Both the position numbers and the translations under genes were made by a program. From positions 14,405,064 through 14,469,063 of the forward strand of contig VZSR01001479.1 of the NCBI GenBank assembly GCA_013398615.1: a DNA stretch of 64,000 nt, read 5' to 3'. Positions 51,601 to 63,513 of the stretch are shown one piece after another. This stretch comes from Brachypodius melanocephalos. Lineage: Eukaryota > Chordata > Aves > Passeriformes > Pycnonotidae. Numbering within the stretch: the first letter of the stretch is position 1; each line of letters opens with the position of its first letter. The notes beneath the pieces were generated by a model. That model did not search any database and was not told the DNA's origin. It was given only the letters and a program-made list of their open reading frames with translations.

Positions 51601-54600
51601 AAAAATTTCTTCCCCCACCCCAGTATTTAAAACTCTACAAGGTATAAGATGGAGAAGTGAGGATGAGAAAAATGAGGGGATGGGAAAAAACAGCAGCAAA
51701 TGCTCTAGATCTAGGCAAAAGAAAATCGCTTTGATGTAGAACTTGAGAGTCATAAACTCTCCCCTACTAACTTTGGTATCAGGAGTATGTCAGAAATGAG
51801 GGTGGAGATGGTGAATTGCAGGCACACAGAGAGCACTGGGGAACATTCACACCCACAAACAGCCAGTGACAAGTCTGGGTATCTGAAGTTTCTGCAGATG
51901 CTTTGCTGCTCTGAGGAGTCAGACAGTATTGTTTGAGATGTTTAAGTGTAGATTATAGAGCTAAAATTTCAGTCATGTTTGGCTTTTTTTAACTTGGAAG
52001 GGTTTTCCAACAGAAGTTTTCAGACTCAAGCTTGAGTTTTCGTTATCAAACTTGTGTCTCTCGCTACTGGAAGATGTGAGAATGGACAAAAAGCTGAAAA
52101 TTAACTCTACCTAAAGTATCTGTCTTCAGCTATTAGTGTCTTTGTTTTGTTAATCAGAGCCCCCTGACCTTAGTTTTCCTCATATCATTGGTGCATAAAA
52201 GGTGTAGGCTTTATACACAGCATATTAGCAAAGTCTGAGATTTTGGAAATAAAACAAAACCTGCCAGATGAGACATGCTACTTTAAAATCCTATCTGAGC
52301 AAGGAAAAAATGTTTGCCTTTCATTGGGACAGGCAAGTGAGTAAGACTTGGAAAGAAGATAGGAGATTGCATTTCAATGAATCTCTTGATTTTTGGGTTA
52401 CATTCATGTTTGTCAACAATTAATTAGTGACAACACATACCTATGCCAGATTGATGGTGAAACATCTTGCAAGAATCAAACCAAGTGTTTTCAGGGAAGA
52501 AAATTTTTTGCTTAAAATATTGACGTACCCCTCTATTATTTTTGAAATACAAATTATAATGTCTAATTACACTACTGCAATGAAAGACTAATGGCATAAA
52601 AGCAGGCTGTGAGCTACCTACAGAAGACAAATTTTAAGTGCAGTGTAAGCCACAGCATCTCTACAATACCACAGAGGAATGTGTGCTGCCTGTTACACTG
52701 ATTTCCGGAAGAAACCTCTGAAACCATCTGCTTAAGAACAGGCCTGGTAGACACTACTCTGCTAAGAGTGTATGAGTTTGGTAACCAGACAAAAGAAAAC
52801 ATCCACTGAGCACATGTAGGAAAAAGTTGTTAGTAGTGCCATCATTTTATGGCAATTGCAGACTTGAGTTACATTCAATTGAATCATTTCTCCATGCCAA
52901 GAAAACATAGTAAGAAAATAGCATCAACATTTGAATTAATAAAGATAAAATCTGCAATGCTAGCTTCATGGTTTTTTCTTGTTCAACTAAAAAGCTTATG
53001 TTTGCCTTCCTTTGAAACCAGAAGTGTTTAGTACAGTGCTTTGGCTACACCATTTCCATATACCAATTTAAGTCCATTTAAAATAACTTCTGTTAAGTGC
53101 TTTCATGGAAGACAGAAGGGAGCTAAAACACCAGGAAAGCATCTTTCTTTCCCTACCCATGAGCAATAAAAGCTACTAGACTGAAAGCAAACTCGAAGCC
53201 ATCTTCATCATTTCACATTTCTCCTCCAGCTTGTCTAGCTTCTTGTTATCCAAATCATTAGAGTTCTATTCCATTATAAAATTTGCATGCAACAGACACT
53301 CACAAATATGTAACATAGAACCTAATTAAACTGGAAGTAAAAATATTGCATTTCACTTCCTTACACCCTAAGTACAGATGTTTCCAGTGAGTTTTTAAAA
53401 GTTTGGCATAACTCTGTAGGAACAGCTTATGACCAAGTGCAATATACCTGAACAGCTGCAGAGCAATTTTGTGTAGCATGCATCTCCAGAAAATTAATCT
53501 TTTGTACATTTATGGTAAGGGTGTACATACTAACCTGCCAAGGCCGATCCCAGTCAAGAGGAATAGGAAATGCTCCAAACCAAGCTCCAAGTATACTGCA
53601 TATGGAAGTAATCTGTAGACTGCTTTCCCAGATGGACATAGCTCTGTAAAAAGATTGTTGTAAGTTTTCAATAACAGCAGAAGTTACCATGGCAGAGAGT
53701 TAAATCAGATTTCTCCCAGAATTTTCGAGGCTATGAACAGATATAAAAATTCACATATTTGATAAATAGCATGCAGGTTTCTCCTAAAACATACAAACTA
53801 GAAGTAAAATCTAAGATGCATATTTTAGCAATCACAATCCTTTTATACCACATTTTCAGGATTTTTTTTTTCTTGAGATGTCTATTGCAAAAGCTTTATG
53901 TTACCTGGAAATACTCCTATTGAGATTGAAACACTGCTAGACTAAGCAAATAAATCTCATAAAATAAATCTAGCTCGATAACTGTGTGCATTGCAGGGAG
54001 AGGCAGACATGAAAGGGTACTGTGGGATTGTACAGAAAAGCACAAGCACAGTCACAAAGGCCTCTGGGATGTAGACATATTTGGTGACTACAACAATTCA
54101 AAATTTAAAAATAGAAGTCCACTATGAGAATATCTCAAAACAAGTTTCCATCAACTGAAAAGAAACATTGCAAGTAAATGTAACGGCACTTTGGAGCCCT
54201 TCGGTAGCAGTGCATCCAAGTTCAAGTACACTGGCTCCAGGATAAATTTTTTGCTCACTAAAGAACTCTTACACTACCAGTCATAGCACACATTGTAAGA
54301 TATTTTAAATTACTTCAGTTCTCAGTTTATAGCCTTCTGCCACTGATTTCAAAAGTTTTTGAAAATTTGGATCTCTGTTTAACAGATGAGCACTTACTAT
54401 CATCACTGTACCAACTGATTGCCCTGCTTTGCTCAGGCCACAAACATTTGGGTACTTGGTACCAATTAAGAAAGGAGCAACAGAAGTTCAGAACAAAGTA
54501 GGGCACAGTTTCAAGACAGGAGAACCAGGCTAAAAATCACTGCTCCAAATCAGCACAGTAGGAGATCTGAGTTTTAAGTCTGCTACATCTCAGATAATAA

Positions 54601-57600
54601 ACATACACCTAGCTTCAGGTAACAGAGGAAAAAATATAAGCATTTTTATGGCTTGAAGACTAGATGCATGGTAAACTCTGAACATTGCATGTGCTGTTTA
54701 GGTTGCATGATAAGAACACTTGGTTCTGAAGAGAAAAAAATTTCTTTACTTCTGAGTACACGCTGCTGCACTTGCTATTGACCAAACAGCTCACAAGTTT
54801 AAAGCAAACATTTTTCAATGTTTGCAGAAAAAAAGGTCTTGCAGACAACAGTACAGACAGCGCAAGGTTGACATTTTGAGCAGAAATGTTTCTTCTACAA
54901 AACACGATCCCTTTAACTTAAAATACATCAGTTCACAATTCTACCAGTTTGAGATTCTTTTTCTTGAAGAGGAAAGTCCTGATGTAAGTGTAAAACTGTT
55001 TAGGAGTCTGCACACAGTAAATTCTTGTGAATTATTTTCAGAAGCTGAATAACTGAGCAGAGAGTTGTTAGGCAGAACAAGGAAGATACTTAAGAGACAC
55101 AACAGCCTTAAAGCAGCGAAAGAGACAACAGAACACACCAAGGACTGACTGAGGTACAGTTATACCTCACAAGACATCTTGTGTGTGTGGCAGATTCACT
55201 AGAGACTGCTGCACCATATGGAGAGATCAGACTGAGTCCAAATGCAAACCAACAGAATTAGCAAGGCACCGTGCCCAAGTGAGAAACAGCCATTGGCAGT
55301 TTGGCAACTGTTTCAGCTGCTAATTGAACCCCTCTGCAGCATGGACTGGCTACCCAAAGACAACCTGACTTGTCCTCCAGCATCATCCTACAGGAGCAAT
55401 GCTCCCATTACTCACTTTTCTTCATGGAATGACTGACACCTATTGGGATTCTTGAAGGTATTCTTTAAACCACCACATAAATTCCTCATTTGCATGAGAC
55501 TAACAACTGCAGCAATATTTACATTTTCCAGGTTTCTTTCGTTTTAAACTATGATAATCCCGCAGACAAAACCAGCAATGTTTAAGATAATAAATGAACA
55601 CTAGTGGCAGAAAGGTCTTCAGAAGCCTAAAGGAATTATTTAACCCTTTAAAATAATACAATACATTTGGTTCAGCCTTAAATGATGTTTGAATTAAGAG
55701 GTTAGCTGACATAAAATAATCTACTCAGACAGCTCCTTCATAGACATGATTTGGAATTCTTGGCTGCAGCAGGACTAAATACTAGGCAGCCTTGTGTGTG
55801 ATGATGCCTACATTTACAAGGGACATTTCAAGAGTATGCAGTTCACAAACAAAGTGATAAAACAGGCATAAGGAAAACAGGAAAGAGCCCTGATGTCCTT
55901 TTTTTTACTATTTTAATATCCAAATAAAATTTCTGTTCTACACCTTATAATTGCTATTATAGCAGAAATTTCAACATAATTTCTAAGAGAAGTGATTTGA
56001 AATAAATAGTCTCCAAAAGGAGAGAAAGAAAAACTGAAAACTGGTTTCTTAAAGACTTTTATGCAGGAGGCTATTTCAGCTAAGTTACTGAAACACTATT
56101 TAAATAACAGCCACCCGCTGCCATTAATGCTGATAACCTTTTCTGTAGCTTTTACATCCCCCTCTAACTGTTGAGAGCAGCACATGACAGAATATGATCA
56201 GTGTCATGACACTGACATCAGTGACAACTCCAGATGTCAGAATAAGGAGCCCAGAGATGCTGGTGTGGGGTCATCCCTTTTCAAATGCAGAATTAGTGAA
56301 AAGGGCCCTATTTAGAGCCAACTAAGAAAGGAAGGGTTTGTGATGTAGAATATACACAGACTTTTCTCACACATTCTATGTGCACATAGGCTTAAGGTTA
56401 CTTAGGTCTAAATTGCACTTAGGTACTTTTAAAACACTTTTTTTTCATACTAAGCTATACACTTAATCAGACTTTCAAGCTTACTATTCCAGTACAATCC
56501 AATTCTCTAAACTCTGCTTTCAAGGAAAGCAGCTCTGTTGATTTTACCTAACCATCCTTTTCTTCCATTTAACCGGTCCCATCTCATTCCACATAATTAA
56601 GTTAGAGATAACCTTTTAATATACCATGTCTACACTCATCTCATGCCCAGACCTAAGACGTTCCAATTTCATGAGGTCAAATGAAAAAACACACGATTAT
56701 CTTTAAATGAGCAGCTTGCTACTATCCACAAAGAAACCTGTTACAGTATTTCTTTGTAGTCTACATTCACTCAAAGTGTAAACAAACATCATTAATAATA
56801 AAGACTTTACTCAGATAATGTCACATGGCTCACTTGTAAGAAGTAGTAACAAGTCCTCACACCAAAGTGTCAAAACAAGACACCTGTTTCCTACACAATG
56901 ATTGTGCTGAAATTACATGAAGATCTAGACTAGGAAAGAAAGAACTCAACAGGCATTCAAAACCTACCTGGCACAAAGACACACTGATATTGTCAAACAT
57001 GATACTTCAATTCAGCTGTTATTTCCAGTTGCACAACTTCCAAAGATGACCAAATGAATCAGCAATGATTTATTTTGGCTAAACAACTCATTGCTTTTAT
57101 TACGGTGTATTTAACTCTTCCACTGAAGAAAATCCATGTGTAAATGAATTGAATACAGTCTCAAGATATTTTTCAGTAAGTTGAGAACTGAGATAAACCA
57201 AAGTTCAATATCTGAAACTATTAAAGTTTATCCTTTATCCCTCCCTACAGGAGTGCAAACCAAAAATAATTCCATATAACTCCAGGTCAGCAGCATAATA
57301 TAACTTTTCACTTTCTTTTGAGATAAGACTTCACCCTTACGAACTATTAAAAGGGAATGAGTACTAAAATCTTATTAAATCTCAAGCATATGTGAAGCCT
57401 CTTTATGTTTCAGTGTCTTTCAACCATGCTATTATTTATGGAATGCAAAAAGGCAGAAAAAATAGGTAATCTTCTGAAAAATACGTTATCCTTGATACAT
57501 GCTAATGCCATGGCTGTCACTGGAGGTGAAAAAGGTGGTTAGAGGGCTTGTTTTACTTTAAACATACTCCTCAAAAAATTATGCTTGAAAACTCTGACGC

Positions 57601-60600
57601 TGAAAACAGCTTTCTTTGAAAGTGGAAAAAAGAGAATAGGTTAAGATAACATATCTAAGAACACAGTAAGTCATGTATCATTTTCAACATTATATTCAAG
57701 TTTAAAACGGTGCTTGTTTTGGCTTCCTATTCCTACTTTAAAAGTTATGTTTATGCAGGGAATACTGGATCATGTGCAAGACTCTCCATGCACAGCTCTT
57801 TGTCAGATCTCCCTTTTGTCTGACAACCATCATATAGGATTGCACAATGTTTTTACTCCAGTAGAATATGTGCTGGAATCTTTACTTCCTTCAAACACAT
57901 ATAAAGTGAGATTTAGCATCTGAATGCCAAAACTAAAAAGCCATTTTTCCAAATCAGTGTCTTCAAATCTTTCTTTGTCATAAAAGCTTTCATATGTCAG
58001 TAATCACAAACAAAAACCCACCCATCATTCAGGAAGTTTTCTTTTCTTTACAAAAAATTCCATTATATATTTTTTACATCAATTCTGCCCATTTCTATTC
58101 AGAGAAACACCAGAAACTTTAGATTAGAACTTACCCATTTTTACTAAATACCCGTATCCATGCCTGTATGTTTGGTCCCAGCAAACATAAGCACTGTAAA
58201 GTAGTAAATGTAGACAGAAGAACTGCAAACAAAAATGTCTCAGTCACTGACCTACAAAAAGAAAAAGAATATTACAAAATTAAGTGAGGTGGGTGCTAAT
58301 GTTCTAAAAGTTCCAAGATTTAGGAAGAAAAAAGCCTCTTTAACTCAACTTGTGAAAGCATGTGTGTTTTCTTAAACCTAATATAAAAGAATAAAATATT
58401 TTCTTCTTACTCTGTAGAATAGTAAAGTAAGCTGGAAAGAGTTCTGCTGTTATTTTAAGAGGGAGATGTAGTAATTTTTTGAAATGATTGATACCTGTAA
58501 CATTTTTAAAGAAACACAGGTGTACCTTACATAGATCACTAGTTCTAAATTGAAGTAGGGTTGGATATTTATTTCATGATTCCATTTGTTTTTCCAGTTT
58601 GATGTTGTGACAGCAACCAGGAAACCAAACTACATACTACTGTTAGCAACTTAGTATAGCTCTCAAAACCTAGGTTGCTTCACATTTCTTTCTTTAAACT
58701 TTCATGATAGTTAAAACACTAATATCAAAAGGATGAAAGACATGCAAGATGTGTGGTTTAGAATCTTATAGGGAAAATGACTAAATGAAACTCAAAAAAA
58801 TGTTTGTGCCCATATGTGTAACATAAAAATTAAGGTAAAAGGAGTTGTTTGTAACTGTCTTAAAATGTTTATTTACAGAGGTCTCATTTAAGAACTGGCT
58901 TTAAAAAAATAAATAAAACAAAAACAAACAAACAAAAAAAACCCAAAAAAAAAAAAACCACAACTGAACAAGTACACAAACAAAAACCAACCCAAAACCA
59001 AGAGAAAGCTAGAACAGCCACCCTTCTTCCCCCATTTAGGAACTTATCCCTTAAATTCCAGTTTACCAGAAAATACACAAGTACTTATACCAACATCTGC
59101 AAGGAGAGCTGCCCCTTAGAATGTTTAGAGAAAGAGAGGGTCTTCTGACTTACTCTATGAGAGGTGCTCCATAAAGAACAATAATCGCATGAAATAGTAT
59201 GCAAGACATGAAAAAGTATATACAGCATTTTAGAAATCTGGATATCTAAAAAAGAGCAATGAAATATCAGAATAATGCTTCAGAACAGAACATAAGTAAC
59301 ACACACAGTCTGCATCTTATCAACAGCATTGCACTCTAATTACTTCTTTAATTTCAGCGGCAGCACACTATAATAGTAGAGCATATTTCAAAAGAGTTTT
59401 CCATATATTAATACTTTAAATAATTAATTTTAAAAAATAACACTCCACCTACAATTTTTTCATGCATCCCATTAAACAAGGCAAACATACAAAAAATATA
59501 ACCAGAAATTACAAGATAACCAGAAGTAATTTTATTGGATGTTTTTACACTTCTGTCTTACATCTGGCTGTCATATGCATTCATTAAAATGCAACTCTCA
59601 CAAAAAGTGAAAAAAAATTTAAAAGCAAGAAAACATACAACATAAAAAAGTCTACTACATAGAGAATCAAAATGACATTAACTTAAAAACTACATTTTGA
59701 ACTTGATGTCTTAAATTCTGAATATATTTGAGAAATATCCATAACTTTCTATAAGTCTGCAAAACATATAATTTTAACTTAAACAGTTTCTGGGTACTCA
59801 CTATATCATGTAGAAGCAAAAACACTTGATAAACAGTTCTGGTTAGGTCTGTTCTGATCAGGTCACCAATGCAAAATCCATAACTTTCCTTGAACCCTTA
59901 TTTTTCTATATTTATTCCTTTCTATATTTATTTCCTGGGATGGAATCTCACCTAGAACATGAAGGTGCTTCATTTTTAAATCACGGATGGTTAAAATACT
60001 TGCTTTCCATCATGGTTTTGTGCCTTTCACATCCTCCTCAGTCAGCAAAACTAGACAGCAGCTTTGTACACAAAGATATGCTCGCAGGGATGATTATTTA
60101 AAAGTTAAAGAACCACCTCAGAGCACTACATCCTGCCTGGCTCAGCAGGTCAGGAGTACAAGGCTATCCACCTGACTTCAAAACTCTGGGGTATTGCCCC
60201 ACTGCTGGGCAAGCCGTGTGCTGTTCCAAAATCACTCTGCTCAAAAGTATTTCATTGGGATTCACACCTTTAACGCTGCCCGTTGCAAATTGTAACTACA
60301 AAAAGTTTCTCCCAACTTTAGATTCTTCTGTATGCAAATGTCATCGTACAAGGCAATGCAGCCATTTTAATACTTTTCTATATGATTATTTTAAATAGAT
60401 CAAATGTAGCCTAGTACCTCTTTTATGTGTCAGATTCTGATTTTTTTTTTCTTTTAAAGTTATTACAAACTTACAACTACGGATGAGAAACGTGTGATGA
60501 CATTTCTTCTTGGTATATTCACTTATCTAGATGATCCAGGCCTGGGCTACCAAATGAGCTCTGTGCCATTTAATTTTGCCAGGTTTTGCCACCATACAAA

Positions 60601-61094
60601 TTCTTGGGACTACAAACAACATTGCATTTACAAGAAACAGGAAAGCATAGAATCACTCACCTGAACAGGTTATTTATAGGTAGAGAAATCTTAACATTAT
60701 GAAAAATACTGAAAATTTTGTTTCGAAAGGTGCTACACTTAACTCACTAATGGAAAATTAGAATTCACCATCAAAAATTGTCTTCTTTCTCATTTAATTG
60801 TTTCAGAGAATTTGCTTCCCCTCTGTATTGTCTGGTAGCAACTTAAGAATGAAAAAAAAATCTTACCTTGTGAGCAAAGGAACGTCTCTTAGGAGACTGA
60901 TTTGGTTTAAGGACTAAGTGCAACATTATATTAAGGGTAGCAACAGAAACAGAACAAACACAGAGCCACGTGAGGTGCGTTCCCAGGACGCTGAAGCCGT
61001 CCAGGAAGAAAGCCGGGAGCACGGCGGCCAGGACGATGGCCAGGGCGCAGAGCAGGTTGGCAGCCAGGAGCCTCCTGATCTTCGCCTCCCTCAT
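42530..61094 (-). CDS. PIGF: PIGF, GPI-anchor biosynthesis class F protein
   Basis: Minus-strand coding exons 61,094-60,867, 59,245-59,154, 58,251-58,135, 53,643-53,535 and 42,643-42,530 join to a complete 219-residue protein, the usual PIGF length. It is a multi-pass ER membrane protein; about six hydrophobic segments are visible near residues 9-31, 38-60, 80-106, 109-131, 155-172 and 186-206. The signature PIPLDWDRPWQVWP spans 172-185. PIGF has no known catalytic motif. It binds and stabilises PIGO and PIGG, the enzymes that add ethanolamine phosphate to the third and second mannoses of the GPI precursor. The start MREAKIRRLL matches the family N-terminus and follows a UTR splice acceptor (CTTGCAG). 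It diverges from CRIPT at the 5' end and converges with RHOQ at the 3' end. Confidence 0.97.
42644..53534 (-). other. PIGF: PIGF intron before last exon (10.9 kb)
   Basis: Flanked by CAG|GTTAGT and CCCTCAG. It is AT-rich. Open frames such as 44,939-45,214, 45,561-45,866 (plus) and 50,873-51,211 (minus) have no recognisable motif or splice partner. No clear transposon was identified. Confidence 0.85.
53535..53643 (-). CDS. PIGF: PIGF coding exon 4
   Basis: Completes G146 and encodes residues 147-182 (AMSIWESSLQITSICS...PLDWDRPWQ). The acceptor is TTTTTACAG and the donor is CAG|GTTAGT. Confidence 0.97.
53644..58134 (-). other. PIGF: PIGF intron (4.5 kb)
   Basis: AT-rich intron between GG|GTAAGT and TTTTTACAG. 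I recognise nothing else in it. Confidence 0.85.
58135..58251 (-). CDS. PIGF: PIGF coding exon 3
   Basis: Completes E107, encodes residues 108-145 (SVTETFLFAVLLSTFTTLQC...VFSKN) and starts G146. Acceptor is TTTTTGTAG and donor is GG|GTAAGT. The LLGPN and AWIRVF stretches are family-typical. Confidence 0.97.
58252..59153 (-). other. PIGF: PIGF intron (0.9 kb) with A-rich simple sequence
   Basis: Contains an A-rich, CAAA-interrupted simple tract at about 58,902-58,960. Nothing else was recognised. Confidence 0.85.
59154..59245 (-). CDS. PIGF: PIGF coding exon 2
   Basis: Encodes residues 77-106 (ISRFLKCCIYFFMSC...GAPLI) plus two bases of E107. Acceptor is TTTTTTAG and donor is GA|GTAAGT. Confidence 0.97.
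59246..60866 (-). other. PIGF: PIGF intron (1.6 kb)
   Basis: Bounded by AAG|GTAAGA and TTTTTTAG. It is AT-rich with short T/A tracts. No further gene was recognised. Confidence 0.85.
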
Positions 61095-61113
61095 GGTGTC
61101 CGGGCACGGGCAC
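60867..61113 (-). CDS. PIGF: PIGF first coding exon with 19-bp 5' UTR
   Basis: The exon starts after CTTGCAG at 61,113. The ATG is at 61,094-61,092 and coding runs through residue 76 (...RRSFAHK), ending AAG|GTAAGA. It carries the first two membrane segments and the family-conserved THLTWLC. Confidence 0.95.
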
Positions 61114-61289
61114 CTGCAAGACACCGATCCCGCCCCGTCACCGCCACACCGCGGCAGGGCCGCAGGGCAGCGTCTTCCCTGAGCTCCGGGCCCAGGCCGG
61201 GGCAGAGGTGAGGATTTGGGGCAGGGAATGGCGTTTTCCTCAAAACCCCAAACCCCGCACGGGCCGCGGGAGCCGCTCGCGCCTCTTAC

Positions 61290-61365
61290 CGCGGAGCGCG
61301 CGGCGCCGCCCGGCAGCGGAAGGCGGGGGGGGCCCGGCCGGCGGCATTTCCGGGGCGGTGCCGGA
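61290..61365 (-). other. PIGF: Probable non-coding first exon of PIGF
   Basis: A consensus donor CGCG|GTAAGA on the minus strand (exon end at 61,290) would splice to the acceptor at 61,113 across a 176-bp intron, leaving the ATG in exon 2. The 5' boundary is estimated from the promoter motifs and not seen. Confidence 0.55.
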
Positions 61366-61389
61366 AGCGGCGGCTGTGGAGGGGCCGCC

Positions 61390-61405
61390 ATGGTGTGCGA
61401 CAAGT
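61390..61405 (+). CDS. CRIPT: CRIPT coding exon 1
   Basis: Only 16 coding bases (MVCDK and the first base of C6), in a strong start context (GCCGCCATGG). Donor is T|GTGAGT. Confidence 0.93.
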
Positions 61406-63513
61406 GTGAGTACGGGGGTACGGGGCGCCCTGCCTGACCCGCCGGGCGCTGCCCTGCCCGCAGAGATCTCGGGCTGCCCTGAGCGGAGCAGCAGCCGCGG
61501 GTCTCGGGCTGCTGAGGGCGGGCCTCTGGTGGCGGTTCCCGTCTGGGGCCCTCTGTGAGCTGTCGTTCTCCCCTGTGCGAGCTGGCATTCTCCGCCCGTG
61601 GAGGGTGTTAATGCGCATAGTTTAGATAATTCTGTCCTGCATCAGCAATAGCGTGAGCAGCAGGACCGGGGAAGGGATTGTTCCCCTGTACTCGGCACTG
61701 GTGAGGCCGCATCTCGAGTGCTGCGTCCAGTTCTGGGCCCCTCACAATAAAAAAGACACTGAGGTGGTGAAGTGGGTCCATAGATGGGCAACAGAGCTGG
61801 TGAAGGGTCTGATGAGGAGCGACCGAGGGTGTTGGGGTTGTTTAGTCTGGAGAGGAGGAGGCTCAGGGATGGCCTTATCGCCCTCTTCAGCTCTCTGAAA
61901 GGAGCGTGTAGCCAGGTGGGGATCGGCCTCTTCTCCCAGGCAACCAACAACAGGACAAGAGGACATAGTCTTAAACTGGGCCAGGGGACTTCTAGATTGG
62001 ATATGTGGAAGAATTTCTTGCTAGTCATGGAGATTAGACGTTGGAATGAGCTGCCCAGGGAGGTGGTGGAGTAACCATCCCTGGAGGTGCTTAAGGAAAG
62101 CCTGGATGTGGCACTCGGTGCCATGGTTTGGTTATATGGTGGCAATCAGTCACGAGTTGGACTCGAACTCAGGAGTCTTTTCCAACCTAATCGATTCTGT
62201 GTTTCTGAGATTTTTTCCTTTGTAATGTGTCCTTGTGTAGGTGAGAAGAAGCTTGGAACGGTGATCACTCCTGATACATGGAAAGATGGTGCAAGAAACA
62301 CTACAGGTAACCTTGGCAAGGTTTAGCAAACCTTGGTTTTGAGGTATTGTAAAGCCAGTTGGGTACCTGAACTATGTTACTATCTTAAGACCAAAACTTT
62401 GTATCATTAATCAGGTTAAATATTAAATCGTGTACTTTCCCGCCCATGCTGATTTAATGCATTGGGAATTGATTTGACCACAACTCTCCAGTATTGAATT
62501 TTTCTGGTTTTATTTTCATTTTTTTTTCCTTCTTGCATGGAAGGACAATACACAGAGTATTTAAACAGAGTATCAAGTGTTTTGCTACCCTGTCCCCTTA
62601 TGCTGTGCTGAAGATTATCTCTCTTTTTGACTTTATTTGCATATGTATAAAAGTATGCTTGGAATGGGAAAATTTATTCTGTTATTGATTTTTTTTTTTT
62701 TCGTAGAAAGCGGTGGTCGCAAATTAAACGAAAACAAAGCATTGACCTCAAAGAAGGCAAGGTTAGTACTTGACGCTGATTTTGGCTAAGAACATCAGTT
62801 CTAACCAAAGCCTGTTTCCTGCATACCTGGGTAACTACTCCAAGCTTGTCCAAAATACAATTAATAAATTAAAACTGGGGGGATTATGATAATTGATTAG
62901 TCAGTAAAAATATGTCCATACATATTTTAATGGTGCTTTCTGCTCAGTCATACAGTGTGGGCAAGTATTGACCTGCAGTTCTCACTGGAATTGCTATTGT
63001 TTGATGCTTTTGTAGGAGAGAAGCTGAGAATACTTATTTTCTGTGCTAATATTGCCAGGATAATCTCCTGAGCATTTTCTTTGTGTCTGTGGGACTTACT
63101 GTTTGCCGGGGGCAAGATGATGCTGGGAGGTGTTCAAGTTCAAAGCCATGTAGTACCTTAATAAAAGGAAACATTTTGAGTTCTGGTTTTTTGAAGTTGT
63201 TGTCTGTGATGGAAGAAATGTCTCTTAAGAGGGGAAAGTGGGAGCTTTTCTGCATACTTTGTGTAGCCTATTAGAAATAATTCTTGTATGTTCCTGTTCT
63301 AAATTATAGTTTTTACTGGAGTTTCTGACTGCACCCTCTGGCTTAGATGAGGCAGAAAAAGATACTTCATTTCAAGGTGTATAAATAAAATACTTTTCCT
63401 TTTTCCCAGGTTTGATCCTTATGGAAAGAACAAGTTTGCAATATGTCGGATTTGTAAGAGTTCTGTCCATCAGCCAGGGTCCCACTATTGTCAAGGATGT
63501 GCCTATAAGAAAG
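61390..63513 (+). CDS. CRIPT: CRIPT, cysteine-rich PDZ-binding protein (partial, last exon outside window)
   Basis: Exons 61,390-61,405, 62,241-62,306, 62,707-62,761 and 63,410-63,513 join in frame to give residues 1-80 and the first base of residue 81 of a protein that is about 101 residues in other vertebrates. Zinc-binding type cysteine pairs are visible: VCDKC (C3, C6), CRIC (C58, C61) and CQGC (C73, C76). The conserved block GTVITPDTWKDGARNT follows the first pair. A further cysteine pair and the C-terminal PDZ ligand should be in the missing exon. CRIPT was described as a binding partner of the third PDZ domain of PSD-95, and it has been found as a component of the minor (U12) spliceosome. 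The gene is intact as far as seen; truncation is only by the window edge. Confidence 0.96.
61406..62240 (+). other. CRIPT: CRIPT intron 1 carrying a CR1 element
   Basis: An 835-bp intron from GTGAGT to TTGTGTAG. It begins within the CpG island, and the CR1 copy occupies most of its second half. Confidence 0.9.
61633..62206 (+). mobile_element. 5'-truncated CR1 LINE (non-LTR retrotransposon), sense orientation
   Basis: Translation shows the end of the CR1 reverse transcriptase frame: LVRPHLECCVQFWAPHNKKD and, after a frame change near 61.8 kb, LGLFSLERRRLRDGLIALFS and RRWNELPREVVE. The 3' end has the CR1-type GATTCTGTGTTTCTGA repeat-like terminus near 62,190-62,206. It is inactive, with most of the element missing, at least one frameshift, and a premature TAA at 62,072-62,074 where the family normally continues (VVESPSLEVF). 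It lies in the same direction as CRIPT. Confidence 0.92.
62241..62306 (+). CDS. CRIPT: CRIPT coding exon 2
   Basis: Completes C6 and encodes residues 7-27 (EKKLGTVITPDTWKDGARNTT) plus the first base of E28. Acceptor is TTGTGTAG and donor is CAG|GTAACC. Confidence 0.97.
62307..62706 (+). other. CRIPT: CRIPT intron 2
   Basis: A 400-bp AT-rich intron with T-runs before the TCGTAG acceptor. Nothing else was seen. Confidence 0.9.
62707..62761 (+). CDS. CRIPT: CRIPT coding exon 3
   Basis: Encodes residues 28-45 (ESGGRKLNENKALTSKKA) and two bases of R46. Acceptor follows a poly-T tract; donor is AAG|GTTAGT. Confidence 0.97.
62762..63409 (+). other. CRIPT: CRIPT intron 3
   Basis: A 648-bp AT-rich intron ending TTTTTCCCAG. 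No other feature was recognised. Confidence 0.9.
63410..63513 (+). CDS. CRIPT: CRIPT coding exon 4
   Basis: Completes R46 and encodes residues 47-80 (FDPYGKNKFAICRICKSS...CQGCAYKK), with the two central cysteine pairs. Donor is AAG|GTGAGT. Confidence 0.97.

Larger units (their letters stand above)
60960..61620. promoter_or_regulatory. Bidirectional CpG-island promoter of PIGF and CRIPT
   Basis: A CpG-dense block covers the two divergent 5' ends. Between PIGF exon 1 and the CRIPT ATG lie two ETS-type sites in opposite orientations, CATTTCCGG (61,345-61,353) and CCGGAAGCG (61,361-61,369). A GC box (GGGGCGG) sits between them. No TATA box is present. This is the classic make-up of a housekeeping bidirectional promoter with well under 150 bp between the two transcripts. 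Confidence 0.8.

Noticed and set aside
58902..58960. A-rich CAAA tract as a possible retrocopy tail
   Set aside because: No flanking sequence resembles a transcript and there is no target-site duplication. It is treated as simple sequence.
60843..61403. 186-codon minus-strand open frame extending PIGF upstream through the promoter
   Set aside because: It reads through a good acceptor (61,113) and donor (61,290) and adds a proline/arginine-rich N-terminus absent from PIGF. The family start is the MREAK methionine.
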